NCBI RefSeq assembly: GCF_003402475.1
Contig: NZ_BFAB01000001.1
Coordinates: 248,001-312,000, forward strand
Direction: 5' to 3'
DNA: 64,000 nt
Source: Mycobacterium sp. MFM001
Lineage (GTDB): Bacteria > Actinomycetota > Actinomycetes > Mycobacteriales > Mycobacteriaceae
The notes below the pieces were generated by a model. The model was not told the DNA's origin and ran no database searches. It was given only the letters and a program-made list of their open reading frames with translations. Both the position numbers and the translations under genes were made by a program. Shown one piece after another: positions 25,329-33,572 of the stretch (its first letter is position 1; each line of letters opens with the position of its first letter).

Positions 25329-26137
25329 AGCCCTTGGCCAAGGGCTTCTGCTTCGGGGAAGGCCCGCGGTGGTTCGAGGGCCTGCTGTGGTTCTCCGACA
25401 TGCTCGACGAGGCCGTGCACACCGTCACGCTGGGCGGCGCGGTCACGACATTGCCGCTGCCCGGCCATACACCGTCCGGACTGGGATTCCGCCCGGACGG
25501 CTCGCTGCTGATCGTCTCGGCCGAAGACCGGCAGGTGCTGCGCTACGACGGCGAAACCGTCACTCCTGTCGCAGATCTCGCCGACGCGGTGCCGGCGAAC
25601 CTCGGGGACATGGTCGTCGACGACGTCGGGCGCGCCTATATCGGATCCCAAGCGTTCGAGGGCGGCGTGATCGTGCGCCTCGACCCCGACGACTCGGTCA
25701 CCGTCGTCGCCGAAGGCCTCGACTTCCCCAACGGGATGGTGATCACGCCGGACCGCACCACGTTGATCGTCGCCGAGTCGACCGGCCGGCGGCTCACCTC
25801 TTACACCATCGACGCCCAAGGCGCCCTGCATGACCGCCGCGTTTTCGCCGACGGACTCGACGGCCCGCCGGACGGCATCGCGCTCGACGCGCAGGGCGGG
25901 GTGTGGACGTCGATGACGCTGGCGCATCAGTTCGAGCGAATCACGTTAGGCGGCACCGTAACTGATCGCATCGACATCGGCGAGCGCGCCGCAATCGCCT
26001 GCACACTCGGCGGGTCCGAACGCCGCACCCTGTTCCTGCTGTCGACCGCCGACGCCTACCCCGACCGGCTCAAAGGAACCCGGCTCTGCCAGCTCGACGT
26101 CGTGACTGTCGACGTCCCGGGCGCCGGGCTGCCATGA
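25325..26137 (+). CDS. SMP-30/gluconolactonase-family lactonase
   Basis: This is a six-bladed propeller hydrolase of 270 residues. Metal-site motifs are GEGPRWFEG near residue 11 (Glu), GLDFPNGMVITPD (Asn) and GPPDGIALDAQGGVW (Asp). The family opens lactone rings. The block also encodes a Baeyer-Villiger monooxygenase, which would make a lactone from a cyclic ketone, so this enzyme is a plausible next step; that is inference. ATG overlaps the SRPBCC stop. Confidence 0.87.
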   Translation: MKPLAKGFCFGEGPRWFEGLLWFSDMLDEAVHTVTLGGAVTTLPLPGHTPSGLGFRPDGSLLIVSAEDRQVLRYDGETVTPVADLADAVPANLGDMVVDDVGRAYIGSQAFEGGVIVRLDPDDSVTVVAEGLDFPNGMVITPDRTTLIVAESTGRRLTSYTIDAQGALHDRRVFADGLDGPPDGIALDAQGGVWTSMTLAHQFERITLGGTVTDRIDIGERAAIACTLGGSERRTLFLLSTADAYPDRLKGTRLCQLDVVTVDVPGAGLP

Positions 26138-26147
26138 AAGGCACACC

Positions 26148-26960
26148 ATGACCGACTCGTACTACGAGCTGATCGACCCCGACGACCAGCTCGGCGAAAA
26201 GTTCAGAGCCACCGATCTGGTGCGAAGCACTTGGTCGGCGGCCATCCAGCACGCCGCACCGGTGTCGGCGCTGTTGGTGCGAGCCCTCGAGCGCTGCGCG
26301 CAGCGCGACGACACCCGGCTGAGCCGGGTGGTGATCGACCTGCTGGGTCCCGTACCGGCCGAGGGCGACATCTGGGTGCGCGCGCAACTCGACCGCGCCG
26401 GCAAGCAGATCGAGTTGGTCGGCGCCGAAATGCTCGGCCCCGGACCGGACGGGCAGCCGCGGCCCGTCGCGCGCGCCAGCGGCTGGCGGCTGCAGCACCT
26501 CGACACCGCCACGCTGGTCCGCGCCGGAGCGCTGCCGCTGCGCCCGCTGAGCGAAGCCAAAAGCCGTGACCTCGCGAAGGATTGGGATCCCAACTACGTG
26601 CACAGCCTGGACTGGCGATGGCTGACCGAACCGCTGAACGACGGCCCCGGCGAATCCTGGATCAGCCCCACCGTCGACCTCGTCAAGGGTGAGACGATGA
26701 CGGCGCTCGAGCGGCTTTTCGCGGTGGCCGACGACGCCAACGGCATCGGCTCCAAACTCGACATCACCAAATGGACGTTCCTCAACACCGACCTCGTCGT
26801 GCACATCCACCGGGTTCCCGACGGGCAGTGGATCGGTATCCGCGCCGAAACCAACTACGGGCCCGACGGGATCGGTACGACGATCGGCACCCTCTTCGAC
26901 GAGCAGGGCCCGGTCGGCGGCATCCAGCAGTCGGTGCTGGTACGCCGACGCCCTGGCTAA
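26148..26960 (+). CDS. Thioesterase-like (double hot-dog) protein
   Basis: This 270-residue protein belongs to the thioesterase-like superfamily. The N-terminal half has FRATDLVRSTWSAAIQHAAPVSALLVRALE and the C-terminal half FLNTDLVVHIHRVPDGQWIGIRAETNYGPDGIGTT. ATG at 26148 has AAAGG 6 bases upstream and follows the SMP-30 gene by 10 bases. It probably acts on an acyl-CoA, but these proteins vary and the activity is unproven. It overlaps the convergent SDR-like gene by 4 bases. Confidence 0.75.
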   Translation: MTDSYYELIDPDDQLGEKFRATDLVRSTWSAAIQHAAPVSALLVRALERCAQRDDTRLSRVVIDLLGPVPAEGDIWVRAQLDRAGKQIELVGAEMLGPGPDGQPRPVARASGWRLQHLDTATLVRAGALPLRPLSEAKSRDLAKDWDPNYVHSLDWRWLTEPLNDGPGESWISPTVDLVKGETMTALERLFAVADDANGIGSKLDITKWTFLNTDLVVHIHRVPDGQWIGIRAETNYGPDGIGTTIGTLFDEQGPVGGIQQSVLVRRRPG

Positions 26961-27565
26961 CCGACGAAGGCGGCCACAGGCGGGACGATTTCGACGTGCC
27001 GCAAGTGCATTCGGCCGCAGGCGTCCACCATGGCGGCGACCAGGCGTCCGACGTCGTCCGGCACCACAGGGCTACCGACCGGTGCCGATCGGATCAGCGA
27101 CGCCCGCACGCCGGTACCGATGAATTCGGCGTCCAACGCCGACATCCAGGTGTCCAGGTGTCGCCGCGAACCGCGCGGCGGCGGCCCGAAGAGCTCGGGG
27201 CTGATCAGGATCACGTCGCCGTGCCCCGCGTCGATCATCGGCGGAACCAGTTGTGCCGCAAGGTGTTGCGCACCGATCCAGGAGCCGTCGGCGAGACCGG
27301 CTCCGGTGACCAACACGTCGACCTCGCCGACCAGATAGCGCGCGGCGTCGACGAACCGGTCGATCGAGGAGGTGTCGGTCAGATCCAGGTGGGCCGCGAA
27401 CGCCGCAGCACCCGACGCCCGCAGCCGGGTGGCGAGCCGCTCGCAGATGTCGACGCGGCGGGCGCCCATCAGCACGAGGTCGCCGCGGCGGGCCAGTCGG
27501 GCAGCGGTCGCCAGCGCGACGGACGACGCGGCCTCGGTGACCACTGCGGCGCGAAACTCGGTCAT
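26957..27565 (-). CDS. Degenerate short-chain dehydrogenase-like protein
   Basis: This 202-residue protein has an SDR outline (VALATAARLARRGDLVLMGAR, VDVLVTGAGLADGSW) but lacks the key residues. The glycine-rich cofactor loop is replaced by VVTEAASSVAL and no YxxxK follows the ISPE strand. It is therefore unlikely to be an active oxidoreductase and may be a scaffold, a binding protein or a decaying gene. I start it at ATG 27565; the longer frame to 27997 covers the divergent TetR gene. Operator copy 4 lies in its promoter. Confidence 0.7.
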   Translation of the reverse strand: MTEFRAAVVTEAASSVALATAARLARRGDLVLMGARRVDICERLATRLRASGAAAFAAHLDLTDTSSIDRFVDAARYLVGEVDVLVTGAGLADGSWIGAQHLAAQLVPPMIDAGHGDVILISPELFGPPPRGSRRHLDTWMSALDAEFIGTGVRASLIRSAPVGSPVVPDDVGRLVAAMVDACGRMHLRHVEIVPPVAAFVG

Positions 27566-27628
27566 GACCTGCTTGTCGTGGCTAAAATCTGGGGATCGAC
27601 GGCCCTTGACGGTGGCACCCAGACAGCG

Positions 27629-27652
27629 GGACATTTCGACGTTATTTTGTAA
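27629..27652. promoter_or_regulatory. Operator copy 4 (24-bp GGACA-N14-TGTAA)
   Basis: This is the fourth copy, in the 96-base gap between the SDR-like gene (minus) and TetR paralogue 2 (plus). GACAGCG on the left and TTTTGTAAAGG on the right echo the other copies. Its right end runs into the AAAGG ribosome site of the TetR gene, so binding would repress that TetR gene itself. Confidence 0.6.
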
Positions 27653-27661
27653 AGGTTGGAT

Positions 27662-28192
27662 GTGGAGACGACGTTCGCGGAAGACACCTCGACGCAGCAG
27701 CGCATCCTTGCCGCCACCGCCGAGGTGCTCGGCCGCAACGGCAAACGCAAGCTCAGCCTGTCCGACGTGGCGACCCAGGCCGGCGTCTCCCGCCCGACGC
27801 TGTATCGCTGGTTTCCCTCCAAAGAGGAACTGCTCTCGGCGTTTTCGCGCTACGAACGGCAAGTGTTCGACCGGGGCCTGGCCCGGGCGACGGCTGGCCT
27901 GAAGGGTGTCGACAAGCTGGACGCCGCGCTGCGCTTCATGGTCGAGTACCAGTACTCCTACACCGGTGTGCGGATGGTCGACATCGAGCCCGAGCACGTG
28001 ATCGCCGAATTGTCACGGATCATGCCGGTGATGCGGGGAGGGCTGGAGCAATTGATGCCCGGGCCCGGCGGCGCGGTGAAGGCTGCGACGGCGATCCGGG
28101 TGGCGATCTCGCACTACATCGTGCGCAGCGACGACGCTGACCAATTCCTCGCCCAGCTGCGGCACGCGGTCGGGATTACCCGTCGCGACTGA
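27662..28192 (+). CDS. TetR-family regulator, paralogue 2 of the block
   Basis: This TetR protein has about 176 residues and the HTH SLSDVATQAGVSRPTLYRWFPSKEELL. Its C-terminus VAISHYIVRSDDADQFLAQLRHAVGI is very close to that of the TetR at 22748. GTG at 27662 is preferred because AAAGG lies 6 bases upstream; a TTG at 27656 is possible. It is autoregulated if it binds operator copy 4. Its 3' end overlaps the convergent flavin oxidase gene by 17 bases. Confidence 0.9.
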   Translation: METTFAEDTSTQQRILAATAEVLGRNGKRKLSLSDVATQAGVSRPTLYRWFPSKEELLSAFSRYERQVFDRGLARATAGLKGVDKLDAALRFMVEYQYSYTGVRMVDIEPEHVIAELSRIMPVMRGGLEQLMPGPGGAVKAATAIRVAISHYIVRSDDADQFLAQLRHAVGITRRD

Positions 28193-29504
28193 ACAGCACT
28201 GCGGCGTTGAGGTAACCCGTCGGGTCGAAAGCCGCTTTGATCCGCCGCATCGCCGCGATGTCGGCCGGCTCGCGCGACATGCCGACGTAGCCGCGTTTGC
28301 GGCTGCCGACACCGTGTTCGGAGCTGACGTTGCCGCCGCAGTCGGCGATCAGCTCCATCATCGCCGCGTAGAGCGCGGCTTCCGCCTCAGATGTGCAGCG
28401 CAATACGTTGAGATGCAGATTGCCCTCGCCGATATGCCCGAACAGCACCGGAATCGCGTCGGGCGCACGCTGGCCGATCAGCGCATCGGCCTTCGCGGCG
28501 AACCCGTCGATCGCCGAAAGCGGAAGGGACACATCGAATTTCAGCGGTGGGCCATACGCGCCCAGTAGCTCGACTACCGATTCCCGCACCTGCCACAGCC
28601 GCTGCTGTGCGGCCACATCGACGCCGACGGCCGGCTCGCTGCACATCGCGACGCCCGCGAGCGCGTCGGCCAGCCGATCAGTCTGGTCGTGGTCGGATGC
28701 CAGCTCCACCAGCAGCAGCCAGTCACCGTCCACTGGTGCCGTGACCCCGGACCGCCTGTCGATCAGCTCCAGCGCGGCAATGCCGTCGAGATCGCGGAAC
28801 AGCCTGCCGGCCTCGACCAATGCGGCCAGGTCGGCAAACCCGCACACCGCAGTCACCCGATGCGCCGGGTTGGGATGCAGCCGCAGATCCAGCCCGGTGA
28901 TGACGCCCAGCGTGCCTTCGGCCCCGACGAACAGCGACGGCAGGTCGTAGCCGGTGTTGTCGGCCCGCACCCGGCTGTGCCGGCGCAGCACCGAGCCGTC
29001 CGGCAACGCGATGTCCAAACCGACGACCTGCTGCCCCATGTTGCCGTAGCGCACGGTGCGCAGTCCGCCGGCGTTGGTGGACGCCATGCCGCCGACGGTG
29101 GCGGTGTCGCGGGCGGCGAGGTCCACACCGAACACCAGGCCGGCGGTGGCCGCGGCGCGCTGCACCGCGGCCAGCGTCGCGCCGGCACCCACGTCGATGC
29201 GGCGTTCGACGGTGTCGACTTCGCCGATGGCAGTGAGTCTTTCGGTGGACAGCAGCACGTCGTCGTGTTCGGGGACGGTGCCGGCCACCAGCGAGGTCCG
29301 GCCGCCCTGGATCGTGACGTGCGCTCCGGCGTCGCGGCAGATCCGCAGCACCTCGGCTACCTCGTCGGCCGATCCGGGCCGCACCAGCGCGCTGGCCCGT
29401 CCGCGGTAGCGGCCGGTGTGGTCGACAATGCGGCCGGCAAGCACGTCGGGGTCGGCGCTGACGTGGCGGGCGCCCACCACACCGGCCAGGCTCGCTAGAA
29501 CCAC
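28176..29504 (-). CDS. FAD-linked oxidase, D-lactate/glycolate oxidase type (Rv0161 orthologue)
   Basis: This FAD-binding oxidoreductase of the GlcD/VAO family has about 442 residues. FAD-domain motifs are VRPGSADEVAEVLRICRDAG, QGGRTSLVAGT, DLAARDTATVGGMASTNAGG and GAEGTLGVITGLDL. The C-terminal catalytic region has FGHIGEGNLHLNV and VSSEHGVGSRKR. It should oxidise a 2-hydroxy acid. GTG at 29504 overlaps the acyl-CoA dehydrogenase stop by 10 bases; the longer frame is a shadow. It matches M. tuberculosis Rv0161 in type and position. Confidence 0.88.
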   Translation of the reverse strand: MVLASLAGVVGARHVSADPDVLAGRIVDHTGRYRGRASALVRPGSADEVAEVLRICRDAGAHVTIQGGRTSLVAGTVPEHDDVLLSTERLTAIGEVDTVERRIDVGAGATLAAVQRAAATAGLVFGVDLAARDTATVGGMASTNAGGLRTVRYGNMGQQVVGLDIALPDGSVLRRHSRVRADNTGYDLPSLFVGAEGTLGVITGLDLRLHPNPAHRVTAVCGFADLAALVEAGRLFRDLDGIAALELIDRRSGVTAPVDGDWLLLVELASDHDQTDRLADALAGVAMCSEPAVGVDVAAQQRLWQVRESVVELLGAYGPPLKFDVSLPLSAIDGFAAKADALIGQRAPDAIPVLFGHIGEGNLHLNVLRCTSEAEAALYAAMMELIADCGGNVSSEHGVGSRKRGYVGMSREPADIAAMRRIKAAFDPTGYLNAAVLFSRDG

Positions 29505-31291
29505 TGGGGCTGCATCTCCAGCGTGGTGCGGTCCAGGCTCTGCAGCAGGTCGAGTTGCGGTGCGGTCCTGGGCAATTCGTAGTGAAAGAAGTAGCGGGCC
29601 GCCTGGCGTTTGCCGTCGTAGAAGTCGCCGCTCTTGCCGTTGGCGGCCAGCAGTTGCGCCAGCCACATCCAGGCGACGACGAGATGGCCGAACGCCTCGA
29701 GGTAGATCGCGCTGTTGGCCATCGCCGCCTCGATGTCGCCCGACGAGAACATCGCCGTGGTCACTTCCGCCAATCGTCGGGTCACCGCGTCGAGCTGTGC
29801 GGCGAAGTCGGCCAGGTCGCCGCCCACGGCCTCGGCAGCGGAAATGGTCTGCTTCACCGCGTCGTTCAACGCGAGAAGGCTGGCACCGTTACGTTGAGTG
29901 ACCTTGCGGCCCAACAGGTCCAGGCTCTGAATGCCGTGGGTGCCCTCGTGAATCGGGTTGAGTCGGTTGTCGCGGTAGTGCTGCTCGACGTCGTATTCGC
30001 GGGTGTAGCCGTAGCCGCCGTGTACTTGGATGGCCAAGTCGTTGGCGGCCAGACACCACTGTGACGGCCAGCTTTTGGCGACCGGCGTCAGGATATCCAG
30101 TAACAGCGTGGCGTTGTCGCTCTCTTCGTCGGACTCCGCGCTGTGCTGGATGTCGACGAGCCTGGCGCAATACAGCGCCAACGCCAGCGCGCCCTCCACG
30201 TAGGACTTCTGCGCCAGCAGCATCCGTTTGACATCCGCGTGCTCGATGATCGGAATCTGCGGCACGGCCGGGTCTTTCGACGTCACCGGCCGGCCCTGTG
30301 GCCGTTCCTGCGCGTATTGCAGCGACTTGAGGTAGCCGGTATAGCCCAGCGCGATTGCGCCCATGCCTACCCCGAGGCGGGCTTCGTTCATCATCGTAAA
30401 CATGTAGGTGATGCCGCGGTGCGGTTCGCCGACCAGGTAGCCGACGGCCCCCGCCTCCCCGCCGGGCCGGAAGGCCCCTTCACCGAAGTTCAGGACGGTG
30501 TTGGTGATTCCGCGATAGCCCATCTTGTGGTTGAGGCCGGCCAGCACCACGTCGTTGCGTTCCCCGATCGACCCGTCCGGGCCGACCAGAAACTTGGGCA
30601 CGATGAACAGCGAGATCCCTTTGGTACCCGGTGGTCCGCCCGGGATCTTGGCCAGCACCAGATGCACGATGTTGTCGGTCAGTTCGTGTTCGCCACCGGA
30701 TATCCACATCTTCGAGCCGAACAACCGGTAGCTGCCGTCATCGTGAGGCTCGGCGCGGGTGGCGATATCGGCCAGCGACGATCCCGCCTGGGTTTCGGAC
30801 AGGCACATGGTTCCAAAGAACCGGCCGGCCAGCATCGGCTTGACAAAGGTCGAGACCTGTTCGGCGGTACCGAATTTCGCGATCAGGTTGGCGTTCGCCA
30901 TCGTCAGCATGACATAGCCGGCGGTGCTGACGTTGGCCGCCGCCAGCCAGGCGAACCCGGCTTGCGCGACGGTCGCGGGTAGTTGCGCTCCGCCGAGTTC
31001 GGAGTCCATGGCCATGCCGAGCAGATCGGCGGCCGCGAAGGCGTCCAACGCCTCCTTCACCTCAGGAATGATCGTGACCGTCGTGCCGTCGAAGCTGGGC
31101 TCGTGCGCGTCGCTCTTCTTGTTGTGCGGAGCGAAGTATCGGGTCGCCAACTGTTCGCACAACTCGAGCACGTCGCCGAACGTCTCCCGGGAGTGCTCGG
31201 CGAAGCGTTCTCGCTTGGTCAGTTCCTCGACCCGCAACCACTCGAAGAGCAAGAAGTCCAGGTCTCGCCGCGAGAGCAATGTCGACTTCAC
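29495..31291 (-). CDS. Large acyl-CoA dehydrogenase (about 600 residues, DmdC/FadE5 class)
   Basis: This 598-residue acyl-CoA dehydrogenase belongs to the long subgroup with an extra C-terminal helical domain. Motifs are MCLSETQAGSSLADI (FAD contact), SGGEHELTDNIVHLVLA and GLNHKMGYRGITNTVLNFG. The probable catalytic base is Glu in NPIHEGTHGIQSLDLLGRK. The C-terminal 150 residues form the subgroup's added domain. It introduces a 2,3-double bond into an acyl-CoA. It starts with GTG at 31291, is divergent from the hydrolase gene and is followed by the flavin oxidase gene. Confidence 0.9.
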   Translation of the reverse strand: MKSTLLSRRDLDFLLFEWLRVEELTKRERFAEHSRETFGDVLELCEQLATRYFAPHNKKSDAHEPSFDGTTVTIIPEVKEALDAFAAADLLGMAMDSELGGAQLPATVAQAGFAWLAAANVSTAGYVMLTMANANLIAKFGTAEQVSTFVKPMLAGRFFGTMCLSETQAGSSLADIATRAEPHDDGSYRLFGSKMWISGGEHELTDNIVHLVLAKIPGGPPGTKGISLFIVPKFLVGPDGSIGERNDVVLAGLNHKMGYRGITNTVLNFGEGAFRPGGEAGAVGYLVGEPHRGITYMFTMMNEARLGVGMGAIALGYTGYLKSLQYAQERPQGRPVTSKDPAVPQIPIIEHADVKRMLLAQKSYVEGALALALYCARLVDIQHSAESDEESDNATLLLDILTPVAKSWPSQWCLAANDLAIQVHGGYGYTREYDVEQHYRDNRLNPIHEGTHGIQSLDLLGRKVTQRNGASLLALNDAVKQTISAAEAVGGDLADFAAQLDAVTRRLAEVTTAMFSSGDIEAAMANSAIYLEAFGHLVVAWMWLAQLLAANGKSGDFYDGKRQAARYFFHYELPRTAPQLDLLQSLDRTTLEMQPQWF

Positions 31292-31348
31292 CCGCGTCCT
31301 CCGCCGTCGGTCTTTCGTGTCAGTTCACCGTACGGAATGATGCGGCAC

Positions 31349-32239
31349 ATGGCGCAACGGGAGGACGTTTGGTTCAACTCCGGTCACGACCGGATCAGCG
31401 CGTGGCTCTACCGGCCGGACAGCACCGGCGATGCGCCGTTGCTGGTGATGGCTCACGGGTTGGGCGCGGTGCGCACCATGCGGCTGGATGCCTACGCCGA
31501 ACGGTTCAGCGCCGCCGGATATGCCTGCCTGGTGTTCGATTACCGCAACTTCGGCGACAGCGAGGGCCAACCGAGGCAGTTGCTCGATGTGGGTATGCAA
31601 TTGCAGGACTGGACCGCTGCCGTCGCCTACGCCCGCACCCTGCCCGGGATCGACGACAGCCGAATCGGCCTGTGGGGCACGTCGTTTGGCGGCGGGCACG
31701 TGATCGCCACCGCGGCACAGCTGCCCGGCATCGCGGCCGTCGTCGCGCAATGTCCGTTCACCGACGGGATCGCCTCGGCGCTGACCCTCAGTCCGGTCGT
31801 GAGCGCACGCATTACTGCGCTGGCGATCCGCGACCTCGTCGCGGCGCGGCTCGGCAGAGACCCGGTGATGGTGACGACGGCGGGCGAGCCGGGCGAGGTG
31901 GCGCTGATGAATGCCCCCGACGCGTATGCCGGCTATCAGCGGCTGATGCCCGATGGAGCCCAGCCGCCCAACGAGGTGGCGGCCCGGATCGGCGTGAAGA
32001 TCCTGGCGTATCGCCCAGGGCGGCAGGCGGCAAAGATCCCGTGTCCAATCCTGTTCTGCGTCTGCGAAACCGACTCCGTGGCACCGGCGGGTCCGACGCT
32101 GCGCTACGCCGCCAAGGCGCCCAAAGGTGAGGTCAAGGTCTATCCCGAAGGCCATTTCGCGATCTATGTCGACGATGCCTTCGAGCGCGTCGTCACCGAC
32201 CAGATCGCCTTCCTCGACAAGCACCTGAAGGCGGGTTAG
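31349..32239 (+). CDS. Alpha/beta hydrolase
   Basis: This hydrolase of about 296 residues resembles dienelactone-hydrolase and acetyl-xylan-esterase-like proteins. It has VMAHGLGAVRTMRL, VFDYRNFGDSEG, the nucleophile GTSFGGGHVI, an acid in FCVCETDSVAP and a base in YPEGHFAIY. The start may be the ATG at 31349 (MAQREDVWF) or the nearby ATGs at 31337 and 31340. The substrate is unknown. It is divergent from the acyl-CoA dehydrogenase gene and its stop overlaps that of the convergent SDR gene. Confidence 0.85.
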   Translation: MAQREDVWFNSGHDRISAWLYRPDSTGDAPLLVMAHGLGAVRTMRLDAYAERFSAAGYACLVFDYRNFGDSEGQPRQLLDVGMQLQDWTAAVAYARTLPGIDDSRIGLWGTSFGGGHVIATAAQLPGIAAVVAQCPFTDGIASALTLSPVVSARITALAIRDLVAARLGRDPVMVTTAGEPGEVALMNAPDAYAGYQRLMPDGAQPPNEVAARIGVKILAYRPGRQAAKIPCPILFCVCETDSVAPAGPTLRYAAKAPKGEVKVYPEGHFAIYVDDAFERVVTDQIAFLDKHLKAG

Positions 32240-33012
32240 CGGATGGTGCTCACCCCGCCGTCGACCGGGATCACCGCGCCGGTGATGTACGCGCTGGCCC
32301 GGCTGGCGAGGAATACCGCGATGCCGGCCATGTCGTCGGCCTGACCGATCCGGCCTAGCGGCAGCTGAGCGCCGACCGCGTCGGGCCCGGCCACCAGGAG
32401 TTCCTTGGTCATCCGGGACTGGAACAGCCCAGGTGCAATCGCGTTGACGAGAATCTCCGGGGCCAGCTCGCCGGCCAGGTGGCGGGTCAGCATGTGCACG
32501 GCGGCCTTGCTGGCACTGTAGGAAAAGTTGTTCATCCCCTTCACCGGTGCGCGCAGGCCGTCGACGCTGCCGGTGTTGACCACCCGCGTCGGGTCGTCGG
32601 GCGTCGCGGCCGCCCGCAGCATCGGCACCAGAGCGCGCGTCAGCAGAAACACACCTTTGACGTTGACGTCGAGCACCTTGTCGAAGCCGGATTCGGGGAA
32701 CTCGTCGAATGGCGCACCCCAGGCGGCGCCGGCATTGTTGAACAGCGCATGGATCGCATCCTCCCGATCGGCCAGCCCCGCGGTCAGTGCCTGCACACCT
32801 TCGGCGGTACCGAGGTCGGCGGGGATGGCATGCACCGGGCCATGGGCGGACAACTCCGCGACGGCGGCTTCGAGCTCGGCTTCCTTGCGGCTGGACAGGT
32901 ACACGCTCGCGCCAGCCTGCAGCAGCCCGCGCGCGATCATCAGTCCGATGCCGCGGCCGCCGCCGGTGACCACCGCGACCTTGCCGTCCAGCCGGAACAT
33001 GTCAGTGCTCAT
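32236..33012 (-). CDS. Short-chain dehydrogenase/reductase
   Basis: This is a classical SDR of 258 residues. It has VVTGGGRGIG, FNNAGAAWG, Ser in NTGSVDGLRAPV, YSASK as catalytic Tyr/Lys, and a closing ITGAVIPVDGG. Start ATG 33012 reads MSTDMFRLDGKVAVV; ten more in-frame codons lie upstream but run into the control region. Arg in SSRKEAEL suggests NADPH use. It is divergent from the GbsR-like regulator across a 9-bp inverted repeat and may be its target. Confidence 0.88.
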   Translation of the reverse strand: MSTDMFRLDGKVAVVTGGGRGIGLMIARGLLQAGASVYLSSRKEAELEAAVAELSAHGPVHAIPADLGTAEGVQALTAGLADREDAIHALFNNAGAAWGAPFDEFPESGFDKVLDVNVKGVFLLTRALVPMLRAAATPDDPTRVVNTGSVDGLRAPVKGMNNFSYSASKAAVHMLTRHLAGELAPEILVNAIAPGLFQSRMTKELLVAGPDAVGAQLPLGRIGQADDMAGIAVFLASRASAYITGAVIPVDGGVSTIR

Positions 33013-33062
33013 CCGAACAGTGTGGGCGCTAGCCGACAACACGCCGGCATCCGGTCTGTGTA

Positions 33063-33092
33063 TAGTACGTTCAGTTTGTACTTAACGTACTA
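33063..33092. promoter_or_regulatory. Perfect 9-bp inverted repeat, divergent SDR / GbsR-like promoter
   Basis: TAGTACGTT (33063-33071) and AACGTACTA (33084-33092) are perfect reverse complements 12 bases apart. The repeat ends 9 bases before the regulator's ATG and overlaps AT-rich promoter sequence. It is the probable operator of the adjacent regulator and would control both divergent genes. Confidence 0.7.
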
Positions 33093-33101
33093 GGGAGAGC
33101 G

Positions 33102-33572
33102 ATGCGCGCCGAAGAGGCCGAGTTCGTCGACCGCATCGGGCTGTTCTTCGAGAGCATGGGCGGGCCGCGGACAATGGGCCGGGTCTACGGCTGGCTGATG
33201 ATCTGCGAGCCACTCCACCAATCGTTGGCCGAGTTGGCGACCGAGCTGTCGGTGAGTAAGGCGTCCGTCAGCACAGTCGCTCGCCAGCTGCAAGCGGCCG
33301 GAATGATCGAGCGGCTGCCGTCGGCGTCTCGCGAACACCGCTACCGCGTCACTCCCGGCGGCTTCACCCAGGTGCTGACTGTGCAATTCAGCCTTATGCA
33401 ACCGGGTGTGCACGCCGCCGACTTCGGCTTGAAGCTGCTCGGCGAGGACCGTGCCGAGCAACGGGAGCTACTGCAGGACTTCAGGGATTTCTGCGAGTTC
33501 TGCAACAACGCCTACCGCGACAAATTGATGCAGTTGTGGGCGGAGTACCGGGACGAGCGGAGGAAGCGGTGA
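33102..33572 (+). CDS. GbsR/MarR-like transcriptional regulator
   Basis: This 156-residue winged-helix protein begins FVDRIGLFFESMGGPRTMGRVYGWLMI, the opening of GbsR-like MarR relatives. The recognition helix lies in LATELSVSKASVSTVARQLQAAGMIERL. The C-terminal helices probably dimerise. AGGGAGAG lies just before ATG 33102. It overlaps the following methyltransferase gene (GTGA), so the two are one transcript. The inducer is unknown. Confidence 0.85.
   Translation: MRAEEAEFVDRIGLFFESMGGPRTMGRVYGWLMICEPLHQSLAELATELSVSKASVSTVARQLQAAGMIERLPSASREHRYRVTPGGFTQVLTVQFSLMQPGVHAADFGLKLLGEDRAEQRELLQDFRDFCEFCNNAYRDKLMQLWAEYRDERRKR

Noticed and set aside
26957..27997. 346-residue fusion of the SDR-like protein with upstream sequence
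   Set aside because: The first 144 residues come from the complement of the TetR gene and of its promoter; ATG 27565 fits the SDR length.
13622..28192. Antibiotic-type biosynthetic gene cluster
   Set aside because: No polyketide synthase, peptide synthetase, terpene synthase or exporter is present; the enzyme mix points to breakdown.
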